DNA of 64,000 nt from Anaerolineae bacterium (lineage in GTDB: Bacteria > Chloroflexota > Anaerolineae > Aggregatilineales > Phototrophicaceae). The notes under the pieces were generated by a model. It saw nothing but the letters and a program-made list of their open reading frames with translations, did not search any database and was not told the origin of the DNA. The stretch lies in assembly GCA_022820665.1 (NCBI GenBank), contig JAJEFB010000036.1:162988-226987 (forward strand). Direction: 5' to 3'. This document shows positions 25,320 to 34,527 of this stretch, piece after piece. The position numbers and the translations under genes are program-made. The stretch's first letter is position 1; the number at the start of each line of letters is the position of its first letter.

Positions 25320-27608
25320 ATGGCGCAGCAGATCACAGGCGCAGTCCACGAGATTGTGTTCGCAGACGAAAAAAGCGGCTGGACTGTTCTCCGAATCGTC
25401 CCGGAGACGGATTATCCCCAAGCGCAGGGTCATGATGGAACGGTTACCATCGTTGGGACGATGCCGGCTTTCAAAGAAGGGGACCCAGTGAAATTCACGG
25501 GTGAATGGGATAATGACCGGCGCTATGGCATGCAATTCAAAGCAAGCGAGGCGGTTGAGCGGCTGCCTAAGACAGAAGCGGAGATCATCGCCTTTCTTAG
25601 CAGTAACCAAGTGAAAGGCATCGGACCCACCGCAGCGAGGAACATTGTGGCGCTATTCGGAGAAGCTACTATCGAAATCCTCGATGAAGATCCGAATCGC
25701 ATCGCCGAAGTCCCCGGTCTAAGAAATATAGAAGTAGAACGCTTTATCAAAGACTGGACGGAGAACCACGTCCAGCGCCATACGCTCAGCTTTCTGCAAG
25801 ACGAAGTAGGTTGCAGCCCCAAACTCGCGCGACGCATTTACACCGAATACGGCGTCGAGACGAGGCGAACGATAAAAACAGACCCCTACCGACTGGCGAT
25901 AGACGAATTCCTCACTTTCAAGAAAGCGGATATATTCGCCAAGAAACTCGGTGTGCTCGACGGGCACCTCGTTCGCCTGCGCGCCGGCTTGGTACAGGCG
26001 ATGCACGACTTCGCAGGTGACGGGCATACCTTCGCGCCACGATCAGGCGCGCTGGCGCGAGCGGCCAAATTTCTACGCATGGAAAACGACGAGGGGTTGG
26101 AAGCGGCGCTTATCAACCTTCTGAACGCGGAACAGCTTGGAGAAGAGCTATTCGATGGTGACAATCGCGCAAAGCCAACTCGCGCGATCTATCTGCCGCG
26201 TTTTTGGTATGCGGAAAACGCTGTGGCGGAAACGTTGAACGCTATCGTCATCCGACCCAGCCGACTCATTGATCGAGAGCGCAATATAGACTCGCTCGAC
26301 CTCATCATCAAGCATTTTTACCGGGAAGGCATCGATAGTCCTGCGCCCGAGCAGATAAGCGCCGTGCAAGCGATATTAGCCAACAAAGTCAGCGTGCTCA
26401 CCGGTGGACCGGGCACAGGCAAAACGGCCACCTTGCGCATCTTGGCAAGCGTACTCCGCGAAATGGGATACGCCTTCAAACTGGCCGCCCCGACTGGACG
26501 CGCCGCCCGCCGCCTTTCCGCGGCCACTGGCAACGATGCCTCCACGATTCATCGGCTCTTGAAATGGAATCCAGATACTGGCCATTTCATTTATCACGAG
26601 GGCAATCTATTGCGCACTGATATGGTCATAGTAGATGAGGCCTCCATGCTTGATCTGCTCCTGTTTGACAGTCTCCTCAAGGCGTTGCCACTGAAGGCGC
26701 ATCTGCTGCTCGTCGGCGATGTCGATCAATTGCCTTCAGTGGGCGCGGGCAATGTGCTGCGCGATGTCATCAACAGCGGCATCGCCAAAGTGACTCGTCT
26801 GCAACAAGTTCATCGTCAAGATGAAAAGAGCTCCATCGTCAGAATTGCCAAGGATATAAACGAAGGACGCATGCCTGTTATTGATAACAAGTCCAGCGAT
26901 GTTTTCTTCTTCAGAGGCATTCGAGACCCTGAAGAAGTCGCTGACATGATCGTAGATATCATCGCTAGGCGTGTGCCAAACCGCTGGGGCTTTGATCCCG
27001 TGCAAGACATTCAAGTGATTGCGCCGATGAAAAAGGGCTTGATCGGCGTCAACAACCTGAACGGCCGCTTGCAGCAGGCGCTAAATGGCGCGTCTTGGCC
27101 GCAGGTCCAAGTAAGTGGCAAGACTTTGCGCGTTGGCGACAAGGTGATGCAAACTCGCAATGACTATGAAAGAGATGTGTTCAATGGCGACATCGGCTTT
27201 ATCCAAAGCATTGATTTCGAAGGTAGAACGCTCAAAATCAAGTTTGAAGACGGCAATCCTCGCAAACCGCGAGCGCAATTGAGCGAAACGTCTGATGCGA
27301 GTGATCGTGATGAGTTCCTTGCTCCTTTGCCCGGCTCTGATAACATTACGTACAGTTTCAGCGACATTAGAGACTTGGAGCTCGCCTACTGTATCACCAT
27401 CCACAAATCGCAGGGGTCGGAGTTTCCGGTCGTCGTGTTGCCAATTCATACTCAGCAGTCAAGGATGTTGCGACGCAACCTCCTCTACACTGCGATTACG
27501 CGGGCGAAGCAGTTAGTGATATTGGTAGGGACCCGGAACGCTTTGCAGGAAGCTGTAGACAACGACTTAGTCGAAGAGCGGCATAGTGGTTTGTTGCATC
27601 GTCTGTAG
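25320..27608 (+). CDS. recD2: RecD2-type ATP-dependent DNA helicase (copy 2)
   Basis: A 762-residue paralogue of the preceding helicase with the same domain order: N-terminal domain, helix-hairpin-helix region (KGIGPTAARNIVALFGEATIEIL), Walker A LTGGPGTGKTATLR near residue 361, Walker B MVIVDEASMLD and motif VI TAITRAKQLVILVG. It differs by an insertion of roughly 30 residues before motif V (the PRKPRAQLSETSDASDRDEF stretch) and by generally less GC-biased codons, so the pair is an old duplication or one copy was acquired. Ribosome binding before ATG 25320 is weak. Whether both copies are active together is unknown. Confidence 0.94.
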   Translation: MAQQITGAVHEIVFADEKSGWTVLRIVPETDYPQAQGHDGTVTIVGTMPAFKEGDPVKFTGEWDNDRRYGMQFKASEAVERLPKTEAEIIAFLSSNQVKGIGPTAARNIVALFGEATIEILDEDPNRIAEVPGLRNIEVERFIKDWTENHVQRHTLSFLQDEVGCSPKLARRIYTEYGVETRRTIKTDPYRLAIDEFLTFKKADIFAKKLGVLDGHLVRLRAGLVQAMHDFAGDGHTFAPRSGALARAAKFLRMENDEGLEAALINLLNAEQLGEELFDGDNRAKPTRAIYLPRFWYAENAVAETLNAIVIRPSRLIDRERNIDSLDLIIKHFYREGIDSPAPEQISAVQAILANKVSVLTGGPGTGKTATLRILASVLREMGYAFKLAAPTGRAARRLSAATGNDASTIHRLLKWNPDTGHFIYHEGNLLRTDMVIVDEASMLDLLLFDSLLKALPLKAHLLLVGDVDQLPSVGAGNVLRDVINSGIAKVTRLQQVHRQDEKSSIVRIAKDINEGRMPVIDNKSSDVFFFRGIRDPEEVADMIVDIIARRVPNRWGFDPVQDIQVIAPMKKGLIGVNNLNGRLQQALNGASWPQVQVSGKTLRVGDKVMQTRNDYERDVFNGDIGFIQSIDFEGRTLKIKFEDGNPRKPRAQLSETSDASDRDEFLAPLPGSDNITYSFSDIRDLELAYCITIHKSQGSEFPVVVLPIHTQQSRMLRRNLLYTAITRAKQLVILVGTRNALQEAVDNDLVEERHSGLLHRL

Positions 27609-27672
27609 TGTTTGGTTTCCGTGCCATTTACCTCAAGTTTGATTAACCATGTGCGCTTGGCGCTTTCGACAG

Positions 27673-28449
27673 TCAAGCGCGTTCCAGTGATATGCGCACG
27701 CCTTCAGCCCGCTCGGGCTCAAAACTCGCGGACGAACCCCTCGTCTTGAAGCTCACGCGATAAGGCGCCGGCGCGTTCGCCGCCAGGTGCGCGCGCAGCG
27801 GACTTGAGGAATCTCTTGGCGACAGATATTCCAGGACATGCGAACCAATCTCGAAGCGAATTCCTGACGCGCCCAGGTCCTCGTCTATAGACGCTTGTCC
27901 GTCTTGCCCCAATACGGCGCCCATGATGGCGGCATATCGCCCCGCGTCTTCCGTCGCCAAGCTGAGGCAATGGATGCCGGTCACGCCGTTGGCTTGCGTC
28001 GTTTCGCCCGGCAGTCGCTGCGCGCGTGGCGTGACATCTTCAATGATGAAGGGCATGAGACCTTGAAACTCGCCGCCGACTTTGTTGTTGATCCACTTAA
28101 CCTCGTAGCCGTCGGGACGCCGTCGCCTGCCGTCGGTCAGATCGCCCGCCGCGACGCCCTGCGCCCGAAAAGCCGCCAGATCGGCGCGGATATCATCGGT
28201 GGCCAGGCAAAAGTCGATCAAGCCGCCGCCGCGCTCGTGCAGCAGGTCCCACCAGGGATGCGCCGGGCTCTCTTCGTAGAAGCCCAGCAACTCAATATAC
28301 GAGCCGTCTTCAAAGCCGATCAAGGCATTATGCGATCCATAAGGATGCGCCCCGCCTGCGACAACGCTGAAGCCGAGCCTGCGATAGCTTTCCATGGCGG
28401 AATCGAGCTCGCGCGCGGCGATGACGATATGGTCGATGCCGAGGATCAT
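27673..28449 (-). CDS. VOC-family glyoxalase-like protein (Glyoxalase_3-like domain)
   Basis: A 258-residue protein with a two-module vicinal oxygen chelate fold: the first module starts GIDHIVIAARELDSAMESYRRLGFSVVAGGAHPYGSHNALIGFEDGSYIELLG, with His in the HIVIA motif and Glu in YIELLG as likely metal ligands; a second, more divergent module covers residues 140-240 (THCLSLATEDAGRYAAIMG-like region). Relatives include uncharacterised Glyoxalase_3 proteins; no reaction can be named. It lies 28 bases downstream of map on the minus strand and is probably co-transcribed with plsY and map. Confidence 0.88.
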   Translation of the reverse strand: MILGIDHIVIAARELDSAMESYRRLGFSVVAGGAHPYGSHNALIGFEDGSYIELLGFYEESPAHPWWDLLHERGGGLIDFCLATDDIRADLAAFRAQGVAAGDLTDGRRRRPDGYEVKWINNKVGGEFQGLMPFIIEDVTPRAQRLPGETTQANGVTGIHCLSLATEDAGRYAAIMGAVLGQDGQASIDEDLGASGIRFEIGSHVLEYLSPRDSSSPLRAHLAANAPAPYRVSFKTRGSSASFEPERAEGVRISLERA

Positions 28450-28477
28450 AAGCGCTGTCCTTTCTCAGATGAATTGA

Positions 28478-29239
28478 TCAAACGTAGCCACCCTCCACCT
28501 TCGTCACCAAAATTGGCTCATCGCCATTGATGATGACGGTATGCTCGTATTGCGCCGAGATGCTGCCGTCGACCGTGCGCAGGGTCCAGCCGTCGTCTTC
28601 GGTTTTGATGCGCCCGCGACCGGTATTGAAGAAAGGTTCCAGCGTGACCACCATGCCGTCCTTTAACACATCTCGGTTGCGCCTGTTGTAGAAGTTGGGA
28701 ATAGAAGGTTTCTCGTGAATATGGCGGCCGACGCCGTGCCCGCCCAATTGACGCAGGGTGCGATAGCCGTTTTTTCTGGCGTATCTCTCCACCGCCTTGC
28801 CGATGGCATTGGCGCGCTGCCCCGGACGCGCCATGTCGATTGACATGTACAAGGCGCGGCGCGTGGCGCGGCAAAGTCTTTCCAGCGCGGGCTGAGCCGG
28901 CGGCAGGATAATTGTAGCGCCAGTATCGCCCCAGTAGTCTTCCAGCACGGCGGAGACATCTACATTGAGCAAGTCGCCTTCACGGATCAACCGATCCTTG
29001 CGCGGGACGCCATGCGCCGCCTCGTCATTGAGGCTGATGCAAGTGAATCCGGGGAAGCGATAGGCGCTGATCGGCGCCGAAGTTGCCCCGACGCTCTTGA
29101 GGAAATCCCGCCCGATATCGTCGAGGTCGCGGGTGCTCATGCCGGCTTCCGCCCGGTCCAGCATGAGTTTGAGCGTCAAGCCGCAGATTTCTCCGATGCG
29201 TCGCATGCCGCGCAGGTCTTTTTCGGAATTGATCTGCAT
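28478..29239 (-). CDS. map: Methionine aminopeptidase, type I
   Basis: A 253-residue metalloenzyme that removes the N-terminal methionine from new proteins. All dinuclear-metal ligands are recognisable: Asp in LLNVDVSAVLEDYWGDTGAT (two Asp), His in GGHGVGRHIHEKP, Glu in TLEPFF and Glu in YEHTVII; the substrate-binding AAHGVPRKD motif is also present. The frame opens with TTG at 29251, but the ATG at 29239 (MQINSEKDL) is the natural start. It lies between plsY (96 bases upstream on the minus strand) and a VOC gene. Confidence 0.97.
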   Translation of the reverse strand: MQINSEKDLRGMRRIGEICGLTLKLMLDRAEAGMSTRDLDDIGRDFLKSVGATSAPISAYRFPGFTCISLNDEAAHGVPRKDRLIREGDLLNVDVSAVLEDYWGDTGATIILPPAQPALERLCRATRRALYMSIDMARPGQRANAIGKAVERYARKNGYRTLRQLGGHGVGRHIHEKPSIPNFYNRRNRDVLKDGMVVTLEPFFNTGRGRIKTEDDGWTLRTVDGSISAQYEHTVIINGDEPILVTKVEGGYV

Positions 29240-29335
29240 TTCACAACCCAACTCGAAATCGTCGGAGACTGCCCGGTCAATAACCTCTTCAATGAATATG
29301 ACCGATTGCGAGGATAGATTAGCTTGGAGCGAAAT

Positions 29336-30022
29336 TCAACTCGAGACTTGCTCGCCCAGGCGCCGTTCCGTACCCGCCAGCAGGCGCTGCACATTGCCGC
29401 GATGCCGCAGCAGCAGCATAAAGCTGAGCGCGACCGCATAGACCAGCAGGATCGGTTTCTGGAATTCAGTACCGACCAGGAGGATGAGCCAGACATTGGC
29501 GACAGCGAAACCGATCAAGACGCCCAGCGAGACATAACGCGTGCGGGAGATAATGGCGATACCGATGGCTGCGGCAATCAGGCTCTGAAAGGGTTGTATC
29601 ATCATCATGGCGCCGAAGGCGGTCGCCGCGCCCTTGCCCCCGCGCACGATCAAGCGCAACTTGCCCTCTTTGATCGACGCAGTCAGTATGGTCGCGAACA
29701 AAGACCAATTGTGCCCGACAACGACGCTGGTTGCGGCGATGGATGTCGCCACGCCGATCTGCTCCGGCAGGATGACATCCCGCGCCAGCCAGACCGCGAA
29801 GACGCCTTTGCAGACATCAACCAGCCCGGTGAAGATCGCCCAGCCCTTGCCCACAGCGCGAGCGACATTGGTTCCGCCCATATTGCCGCTGCCTACCTCG
29901 AAGATATTGACGTTCCGGGCTTTGCCAACGAAATAGGCGGTGGGGAAGGAGCCGATCAAATAGCTGGCGACGATGCAGGCGACGACTTGCAGGGCGTTGT
30001 CGGCGTTAAACATTTCGTTCAT
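29336..30022 (-). CDS. plsY: Glycerol-3-phosphate acyltransferase PlsY
   Basis: A 228-residue membrane enzyme transferring the acyl group from acyl-phosphate to glycerol-3-phosphate in phospholipid synthesis. The three conserved motifs are visible: SYLIGSFPTAYFVGK (residues 20-34), GSGNMGGTNVARAVGKGWAIFTGLVDVCKG in place of the usual GSGNIGATN, and GGKGAATAFGAMM around residue 140. Five to six hydrophobic segments match the family. Two ATGs four codons apart (30022 and 30013) are possible starts. It heads a minus-strand group with map and a VOC protein. Confidence 0.95.
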   Translation of the reverse strand: MNEMFNADNALQVVACIVASYLIGSFPTAYFVGKARNVNIFEVGSGNMGGTNVARAVGKGWAIFTGLVDVCKGVFAVWLARDVILPEQIGVATSIAATSVVVGHNWSLFATILTASIKEGKLRLIVRGGKGAATAFGAMMMIQPFQSLIAAAIGIAIISRTRYVSLGVLIGFAVANVWLILLVGTEFQKPILLVYAVALSFMLLLRHRGNVQRLLAGTERRLGEQVSS

Positions 30023-30212
30023 CAGTATGCAGTCTGTTCACACTCAGGTTATGCAACGCTATGTAGTAGGAAATATTACCGGATTTATACAAAACTGACA
30101 ATATCCCTCCCTGACTCGAAAAACGCGCTCCTTACATTAAAGAGCAATCGCTTGTGGCTGGATAACCCGCTTTTCGTTACGATACCATAAACTCGTCTTG
30201 AGTGGAGAAGCC

Positions 30213-31202
30213 ATGAGTTCAGCGCCTGTCATATCAATTGTCATGGGCGATCCAGCCGGCATCGGTCCCGAAATAATCGTCAAGCTGTTGTCCGACGAGA
30301 ATTGGCGCAAGCGCTGCCGACTCTTCATCATCGGCGACGCCCAAGTCATGCGCGACAACGCCGCCGCGCTGAATCTGCCGCTTCGCACTCGCGCGATTGA
30401 TGAACTCGCGGATGCCCAATTTGCGCCAGGGTGCATTGACGTGCTGTCTCCGCCCGAGTTCGCTTTGGGACCGGTCCCGCTGCCGGAAGTCAACGCCAAA
30501 TGCGGCGAGGCGGCCGGGCGCTATCTTCAATACGCCTACGAGCTAGCCATGCAATCGCGCGTGCAGGGCGTGGTCATGGCGCCTATGAACAAGGAATCCT
30601 TTCGGCTGGCGGGTTACAACTATTTCGACGAGCTCGAATTCCTGGGCGATGTCACCGGCAGTCCCGAACCCTTCATCCTGGGCGCGGCTGGACCAATCTG
30701 GGCAGTGGCGGTCACAGAGCATATCGCCTTTAAGGACATCGTATCTCATATCAAGCGCGAGCGGATCCTGCGTTATATCGGACATATGCGGAATGTCTTG
30801 GAAAAGCTGGGGCAGGCCGAGCCCAGGATCGCGGTAGCGGCATTAAATCCGCACGCTGGCGAAGGCGGCTTGTTCGGCGCCGAAGAAATTGAGGAGATCG
30901 CGCCGGCTGTTCGTGACGCGACGCGCGATGACATCAATGTCACGGGACCAGTACCAGCCGATATCGTCTTCAAGCGAGCGCTTGATGGCGATTTCGACGG
31001 CGTCGTCTGCATGTATCACGATCAGATGAACATCGCCCGCAAACTCCAGGCGCGAGGCAATATCGCCACGCTTTGGATGGGACTGCCGGTCATCGGCGCG
31101 ACAACCGCGCACGGCACCGCCTTTGATATCGCGGGAAGGGGTATCGCCGATCCGGGCAGTTTGCGCGCGGCGCTGAATCACGTGATCAAGCTGGCGCGAT
31201 AA
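30213..31202 (+). CDS. pdxA: PdxA-family dehydrogenase (4-hydroxythreonine-4-phosphate dehydrogenase-like)
   Basis: A 329-residue member of the PdxA family, metal- and NAD-dependent dehydrogenases acting on 4-phosphorylated hydroxy acids. Start motif SIVMGDPAGIGPEI and the three histidines expected to bind metal (in TEHIAFKD, NPHAGEGG and AHGTAFDIAGRG) are conserved. However, the substrate motif usually read as GHTEF is replaced by YFDELEF (about residues 135-141), so the His-Thr pair that holds the substrate phosphate in PdxA is missing. It may act on another substrate, as PdxA2-type proteins do. The frame opens at TTG 30198, but GTGGAGAAGCC precedes ATG 30213. No other pyridoxine gene is near. 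Confidence 0.85.
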   Translation: MSSAPVISIVMGDPAGIGPEIIVKLLSDENWRKRCRLFIIGDAQVMRDNAAALNLPLRTRAIDELADAQFAPGCIDVLSPPEFALGPVPLPEVNAKCGEAAGRYLQYAYELAMQSRVQGVVMAPMNKESFRLAGYNYFDELEFLGDVTGSPEPFILGAAGPIWAVAVTEHIAFKDIVSHIKRERILRYIGHMRNVLEKLGQAEPRIAVAALNPHAGEGGLFGAEEIEEIAPAVRDATRDDINVTGPVPADIVFKRALDGDFDGVVCMYHDQMNIARKLQARGNIATLWMGLPVIGATTAHGTAFDIAGRGIADPGSLRAALNHVIKLAR

Positions 31203-31237
31203 GCCGCACGTTAGCAAGTTGAATGCCGCCGAGCGGC

Positions 31238-32572
31238 TCAGGGATTGTAGCGCTGGATGCCGCCGGCATTATCACGGCGGCGCAGGCGCTCCATACGGGG
31301 CAGGACGTTTTCCATGATCTCGCCTTTGTCGAGTGTCAAATGCTCCCGCTCCCGCATGATGATCCGTCCATCGCAAATCACCGTGCGCACATCCCCGGCG
31401 CGCGCGTTGTAGACCAGGCTGGCAGTGACGCTGTTGAGCGGCAGATGATGCGTCCCGCTCAAATCGACTAGGATGATATCAGCTAGCTTGCCCGCGGCTA
31501 AATCCCCCAATTCATCGCCCTGCCCATAGACGCTGGCGCTTTCTTTGGTGGCGATAGCCAGCGCCTGCGGGATCCTAAGATTCTCCGCATCCCCGGTGCG
31601 CTGTTTCTGTCCCAGGGCGGTCAGTCGCATGGCTTCCCAGAGGTCGAGGGTGTTGTTGCTAACAGCGCCATCCGTTCCTAAGCCAACGGATATGCCCATC
31701 TTGCGAGCTTCGACCAGATTCGGCAAGCCCATCGCCAGCTTGGCATAGGTCTTGGGGCAATGCGCAATGCCCGTCGGCTGCGCTAGCTCGGCGAGGATTT
31801 CCAGGTCGGCCGATGTCGCGCCGACAGCGTGCGCCAAAACAGTCGGCACGTTGAAGATGCCGCAGTTCTGCAGGACTTCGATCGGTGTAAGACCGTGTTT
31901 CGCCAGGCTGGCTTGCGTTTGTTCGACCGTTTCGGCGACATGAATGTGAATGCCGCTGCCGATCCGCTCGGCTTGCTTGGCGCTCGCGATCAGAAAATCA
32001 TCGTCGCAAGTGTAGGGGGCGTGTGGCGCGAGGATAGTGCGGATGCGCCCGCCTGCCTGGTTCTGCCAACGGACCGCGAATGCTGCCGTCTCTTCAATCT
32101 GCCGCATGCCATTGCTGCCGAACATCGCTTGCCCCAAAAGGGCGCGTGTGCCGGCCCGCTCCACGGCGCTAGCGGCGTAGTCCATGTGCCAATAGTGATC
32201 GCTGACCGCCGTGATTCCGGCTTCAATCATCTCCAGCAACCCAAGCTGCATGCCCCAGAAAACATCCTCAGGTTCAAGGTTGGCTTCCAGATGCCAGATA
32301 TGGTCGTTGAACCAGCTTTCCAGATTGACATCTTCGCCCATGCCCCGCCACAAGACCATCGGCACATGGGCGTGCGCATTGATAAAACCAGGCATCGCCA
32401 ATTGCCCGTCCGCGTCGACGACAGTATGGGCATGCGAAGGATCAAGCCCGCCGCTTCGCTGAATGGCGCTTATGCGATTGCCAAGCACGAGGATATCATG
32501 AGCCCTTGATATAGAGGCTTTCTCGTCTCCGAGTTGCAGGACGTCGGCGTTCCGAATCAATAGATCAACCAT
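31238..32572 (-). CDS. Amidohydrolase of the MTA/SAH deaminase and chlorohydrolase (MtaD/TrzA) group
   Basis: A 444-residue cytosolic-type amidohydrolase acting on a purine or triazine-like ring. Metal ligands are visible: HAH in PGFINAHAHVPM (residues 63-74), His in HIHVAETVEQT near 205, His in VLAHAVG near 240, and Asp in GLGTDGAVSNNTLDLWEAMR near 305. The N-terminal DLLIRNADVL and C-terminal ADIILVDLSG strands form the small beta-sandwich. 5'-methylthioadenosine/S-adenosylhomocysteine deaminase is the commonest activity in this group, but guanine- or 8-oxoguanine-type deaminases cannot be excluded. It is convergent with pdxA. Confidence 0.88.
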   Translation of the reverse strand: MVDLLIRNADVLQLGDEKASISRAHDILVLGNRISAIQRSGGLDPSHAHTVVDADGQLAMPGFINAHAHVPMVLWRGMGEDVNLESWFNDHIWHLEANLEPEDVFWGMQLGLLEMIEAGITAVSDHYWHMDYAASAVERAGTRALLGQAMFGSNGMRQIEETAAFAVRWQNQAGGRIRTILAPHAPYTCDDDFLIASAKQAERIGSGIHIHVAETVEQTQASLAKHGLTPIEVLQNCGIFNVPTVLAHAVGATSADLEILAELAQPTGIAHCPKTYAKLAMGLPNLVEARKMGISVGLGTDGAVSNNTLDLWEAMRLTALGQKQRTGDAENLRIPQALAIATKESASVYGQGDELGDLAAGKLADIILVDLSGTHHLPLNSVTASLVYNARAGDVRTVICDGRIIMREREHLTLDKGEIMENVLPRMERLRRRDNAGGIQRYNP

Positions 32573-32617
32573 GTATTGTTCCGGCTAACTGTCCGCGTCT
32601 GATAAGTACACAAGAGA

Positions 32618-34420
32618 TCAACTGCCATTGGGATCTAGCGAGGTGAAATAGTCGCGTACCACGTCGCGCAAACCCAACGGCACATAGTCGCTTTCCAATG
32701 CGCGATTCGCTGAATTCTGATACTCGCTGAAGACTGTATCGTAGCTCACGCGCGATTCCCCCAGCGGATTATCGTCAAAGTCGCCTTCGCTGAGCGTCTG
32801 ATCGCCAGCGTCGCTGCGGAGGCGGATTTCGTCAGCGCCACCGCCGCTGATGCCGCTTGGGCTGTAGAGCGCTTCGTATTGTATTTCGCCCGTGCCCCTG
32901 CTGCGATTGTCAGTATCCGCGCCCTGGTCTTCCCCCGCGGCGCCTGCCAAGCTGCGGTTGCTCGGTTCGCCTTCCCCGGCGCCAGCGCCGGCCGACCGGC
33001 TGTCGCGGCTCACGCTCGCGTTCTCTCCCAAACCGGGACGGTTTCGATCTGACTGCTGTTCGCCTTGATTGGCGCCCTGCTGGGCAGAATCCGACTGTTG
33101 ACTGCTTTCCTGACCCGACCGCTGCTGGCCCGATTCAGTTGACTCGGATTGGCCAGGTCGTGGGTCGCTCATCTCTTGCTGCTGTTCCGCCTCTTGACGG
33201 CCGATTCCATCGGCGGCTTCCTGCGCGCGCTCGCCTTGTTCCTGCAGCATGTCTTGCGCGTTTTGACTGCTCTCCTGCTGCTGCTGCTCTTGCGATAGTT
33301 CTTGTCGCGCTTGTTCGAGGCTCTCCTGCAAGTCTTCGCTTGCGCCCTCTTCCAGCGCTTCCGCCATCTCAGCCAAGCGCTGCGACAGTTCGGGATTCGT
33401 TTCCGCCAATTCACGCGCGGCTTCTTGCAGGGCTTCCGCCAGCGCCTGCATCTCTTCCGAGCTCATTTGCCCCGCTTGTTGCGACATTTCCTCAAGCGCA
33501 TTTGACAAATCGTCAAGACCCGCGGATGGCTGCCCCTGTTCATCGTCAGCTAATTCATTGTCTGACGGCGGGAAGAAATCTTTCAAGGCTTCAGCCGCCG
33601 CTTCCAGCGCGGATTGGTCCAGATCAATCGTGTCTTCGAGTTGATTTTCGATCTCTTCGATCTCGGCGCTCAGTTGGCTCATTGCGGCGAAGGCTTCTTC
33701 CTCGCTGATATCTTCTTCTTCCAGGCGTTCAAGAGCAACTTCAAGCGCATTGAGCAATTCGCGCCGGTCGATATCGCCCAGATCGGTATCTTTGGCAACC
33801 GTCTCGATGATCTCGCGCACTTCTTCAATCGGCTCCTCCAAAGTGACTGAAGGCGCCGCGACCACCGGATACTGTCCGGTCAATAGCGGCAGCGCAATCA
33901 CCAAGAGCGCCGCCAGAAGCAACACGCACATTAGCGTCAATTCGCGTGGTCGAAAGTCCAGCGGAATCGAATCCCGCGCGTTGATTTGCCGGGCATGGAC
34001 CAGTGCATCCGCGATCTGCCTCGATTCAATCTCCGGGTGGGTTCTTAAGCGACCGGACATCAATTCCATAGCTGTGGATATGCGTTCTTGCAAACCGAAT
34101 TCAATATCGAAATAGCGCGCGCGTTCCTGTGGACTGCGGGGGAAGATCGCCGTTTTGACCAGGTTCAGAAGAAAACCGCCAGCAAAAAGCGCGGCGGAAA
34201 TCACCGCGAGTTGTTCGGCGCGCAAACGAAAGTGCAGATAACCGCTCACGCCAACGACAAGACTGACAATGGCTGCTACGATCAAAGAGCGGGGCACCGT
34301 CTTTGAAAGGAGCCGCAACTCGTAGCGGTTTTCCCAACGCGCCAGGATCAGGTCGAGTTCAGCGGCTTTGTTTTTATGCGGCGACAGGAAAGCCATGATG
34401 GATCCGTTACTGATGTGCAT
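32618..34420 (-). CDS. Large Gln/Glu-rich membrane protein, DUF4175-like
   Basis: A 600-residue protein of unknown function. Two hydrophobic segments (about residues 45-65 and 73-90), then a third (about 168-188, LTLMCVLLLAALLVIALPLL), anchor a long extracytoplasmic or cytoplasmic tail. The tail is an acidic coiled-coil with alternating Glu/Leu/Ala (residues 200-380), followed by a low-complexity Gln/Ser/Gly-rich region (380-500) and a short folded end containing DYVPLGLRDVVRDYFTSLDP. The layout resembles DUF4175-type proteins that accompany MoxR ATPase/DUF58 loci, but no such genes are in the window. An internal ATG at 34396 is an alternative start. It lies 45 bases downstream of the amidohydrolase coding start and is probably an independent unit. 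Confidence 0.75.
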   Translation of the reverse strand: MHISNGSIMAFLSPHKNKAAELDLILARWENRYELRLLSKTVPRSLIVAAIVSLVVGVSGYLHFRLRAEQLAVISAALFAGGFLLNLVKTAIFPRSPQERARYFDIEFGLQERISTAMELMSGRLRTHPEIESRQIADALVHARQINARDSIPLDFRPRELTLMCVLLLAALLVIALPLLTGQYPVVAAPSVTLEEPIEEVREIIETVAKDTDLGDIDRRELLNALEVALERLEEEDISEEEAFAAMSQLSAEIEEIENQLEDTIDLDQSALEAAAEALKDFFPPSDNELADDEQGQPSAGLDDLSNALEEMSQQAGQMSSEEMQALAEALQEAARELAETNPELSQRLAEMAEALEEGASEDLQESLEQARQELSQEQQQQESSQNAQDMLQEQGERAQEAADGIGRQEAEQQQEMSDPRPGQSESTESGQQRSGQESSQQSDSAQQGANQGEQQSDRNRPGLGENASVSRDSRSAGAGAGEGEPSNRSLAGAAGEDQGADTDNRSRGTGEIQYEALYSPSGISGGGADEIRLRSDAGDQTLSEGDFDDNPLGESRVSYDTVFSEYQNSANRALESDYVPLGLRDVVRDYFTSLDPNGS

Positions 34421-34527
34421 TGCTCAATTTCAGTGTATCAGGGTCAGGAATGGAATTCCAGCTTACGCGCAGTTAAGCTTGCTCATATGACAGTTATGTT
34501 GCCTGCTATGCCCGACGGAGGTAGCGC

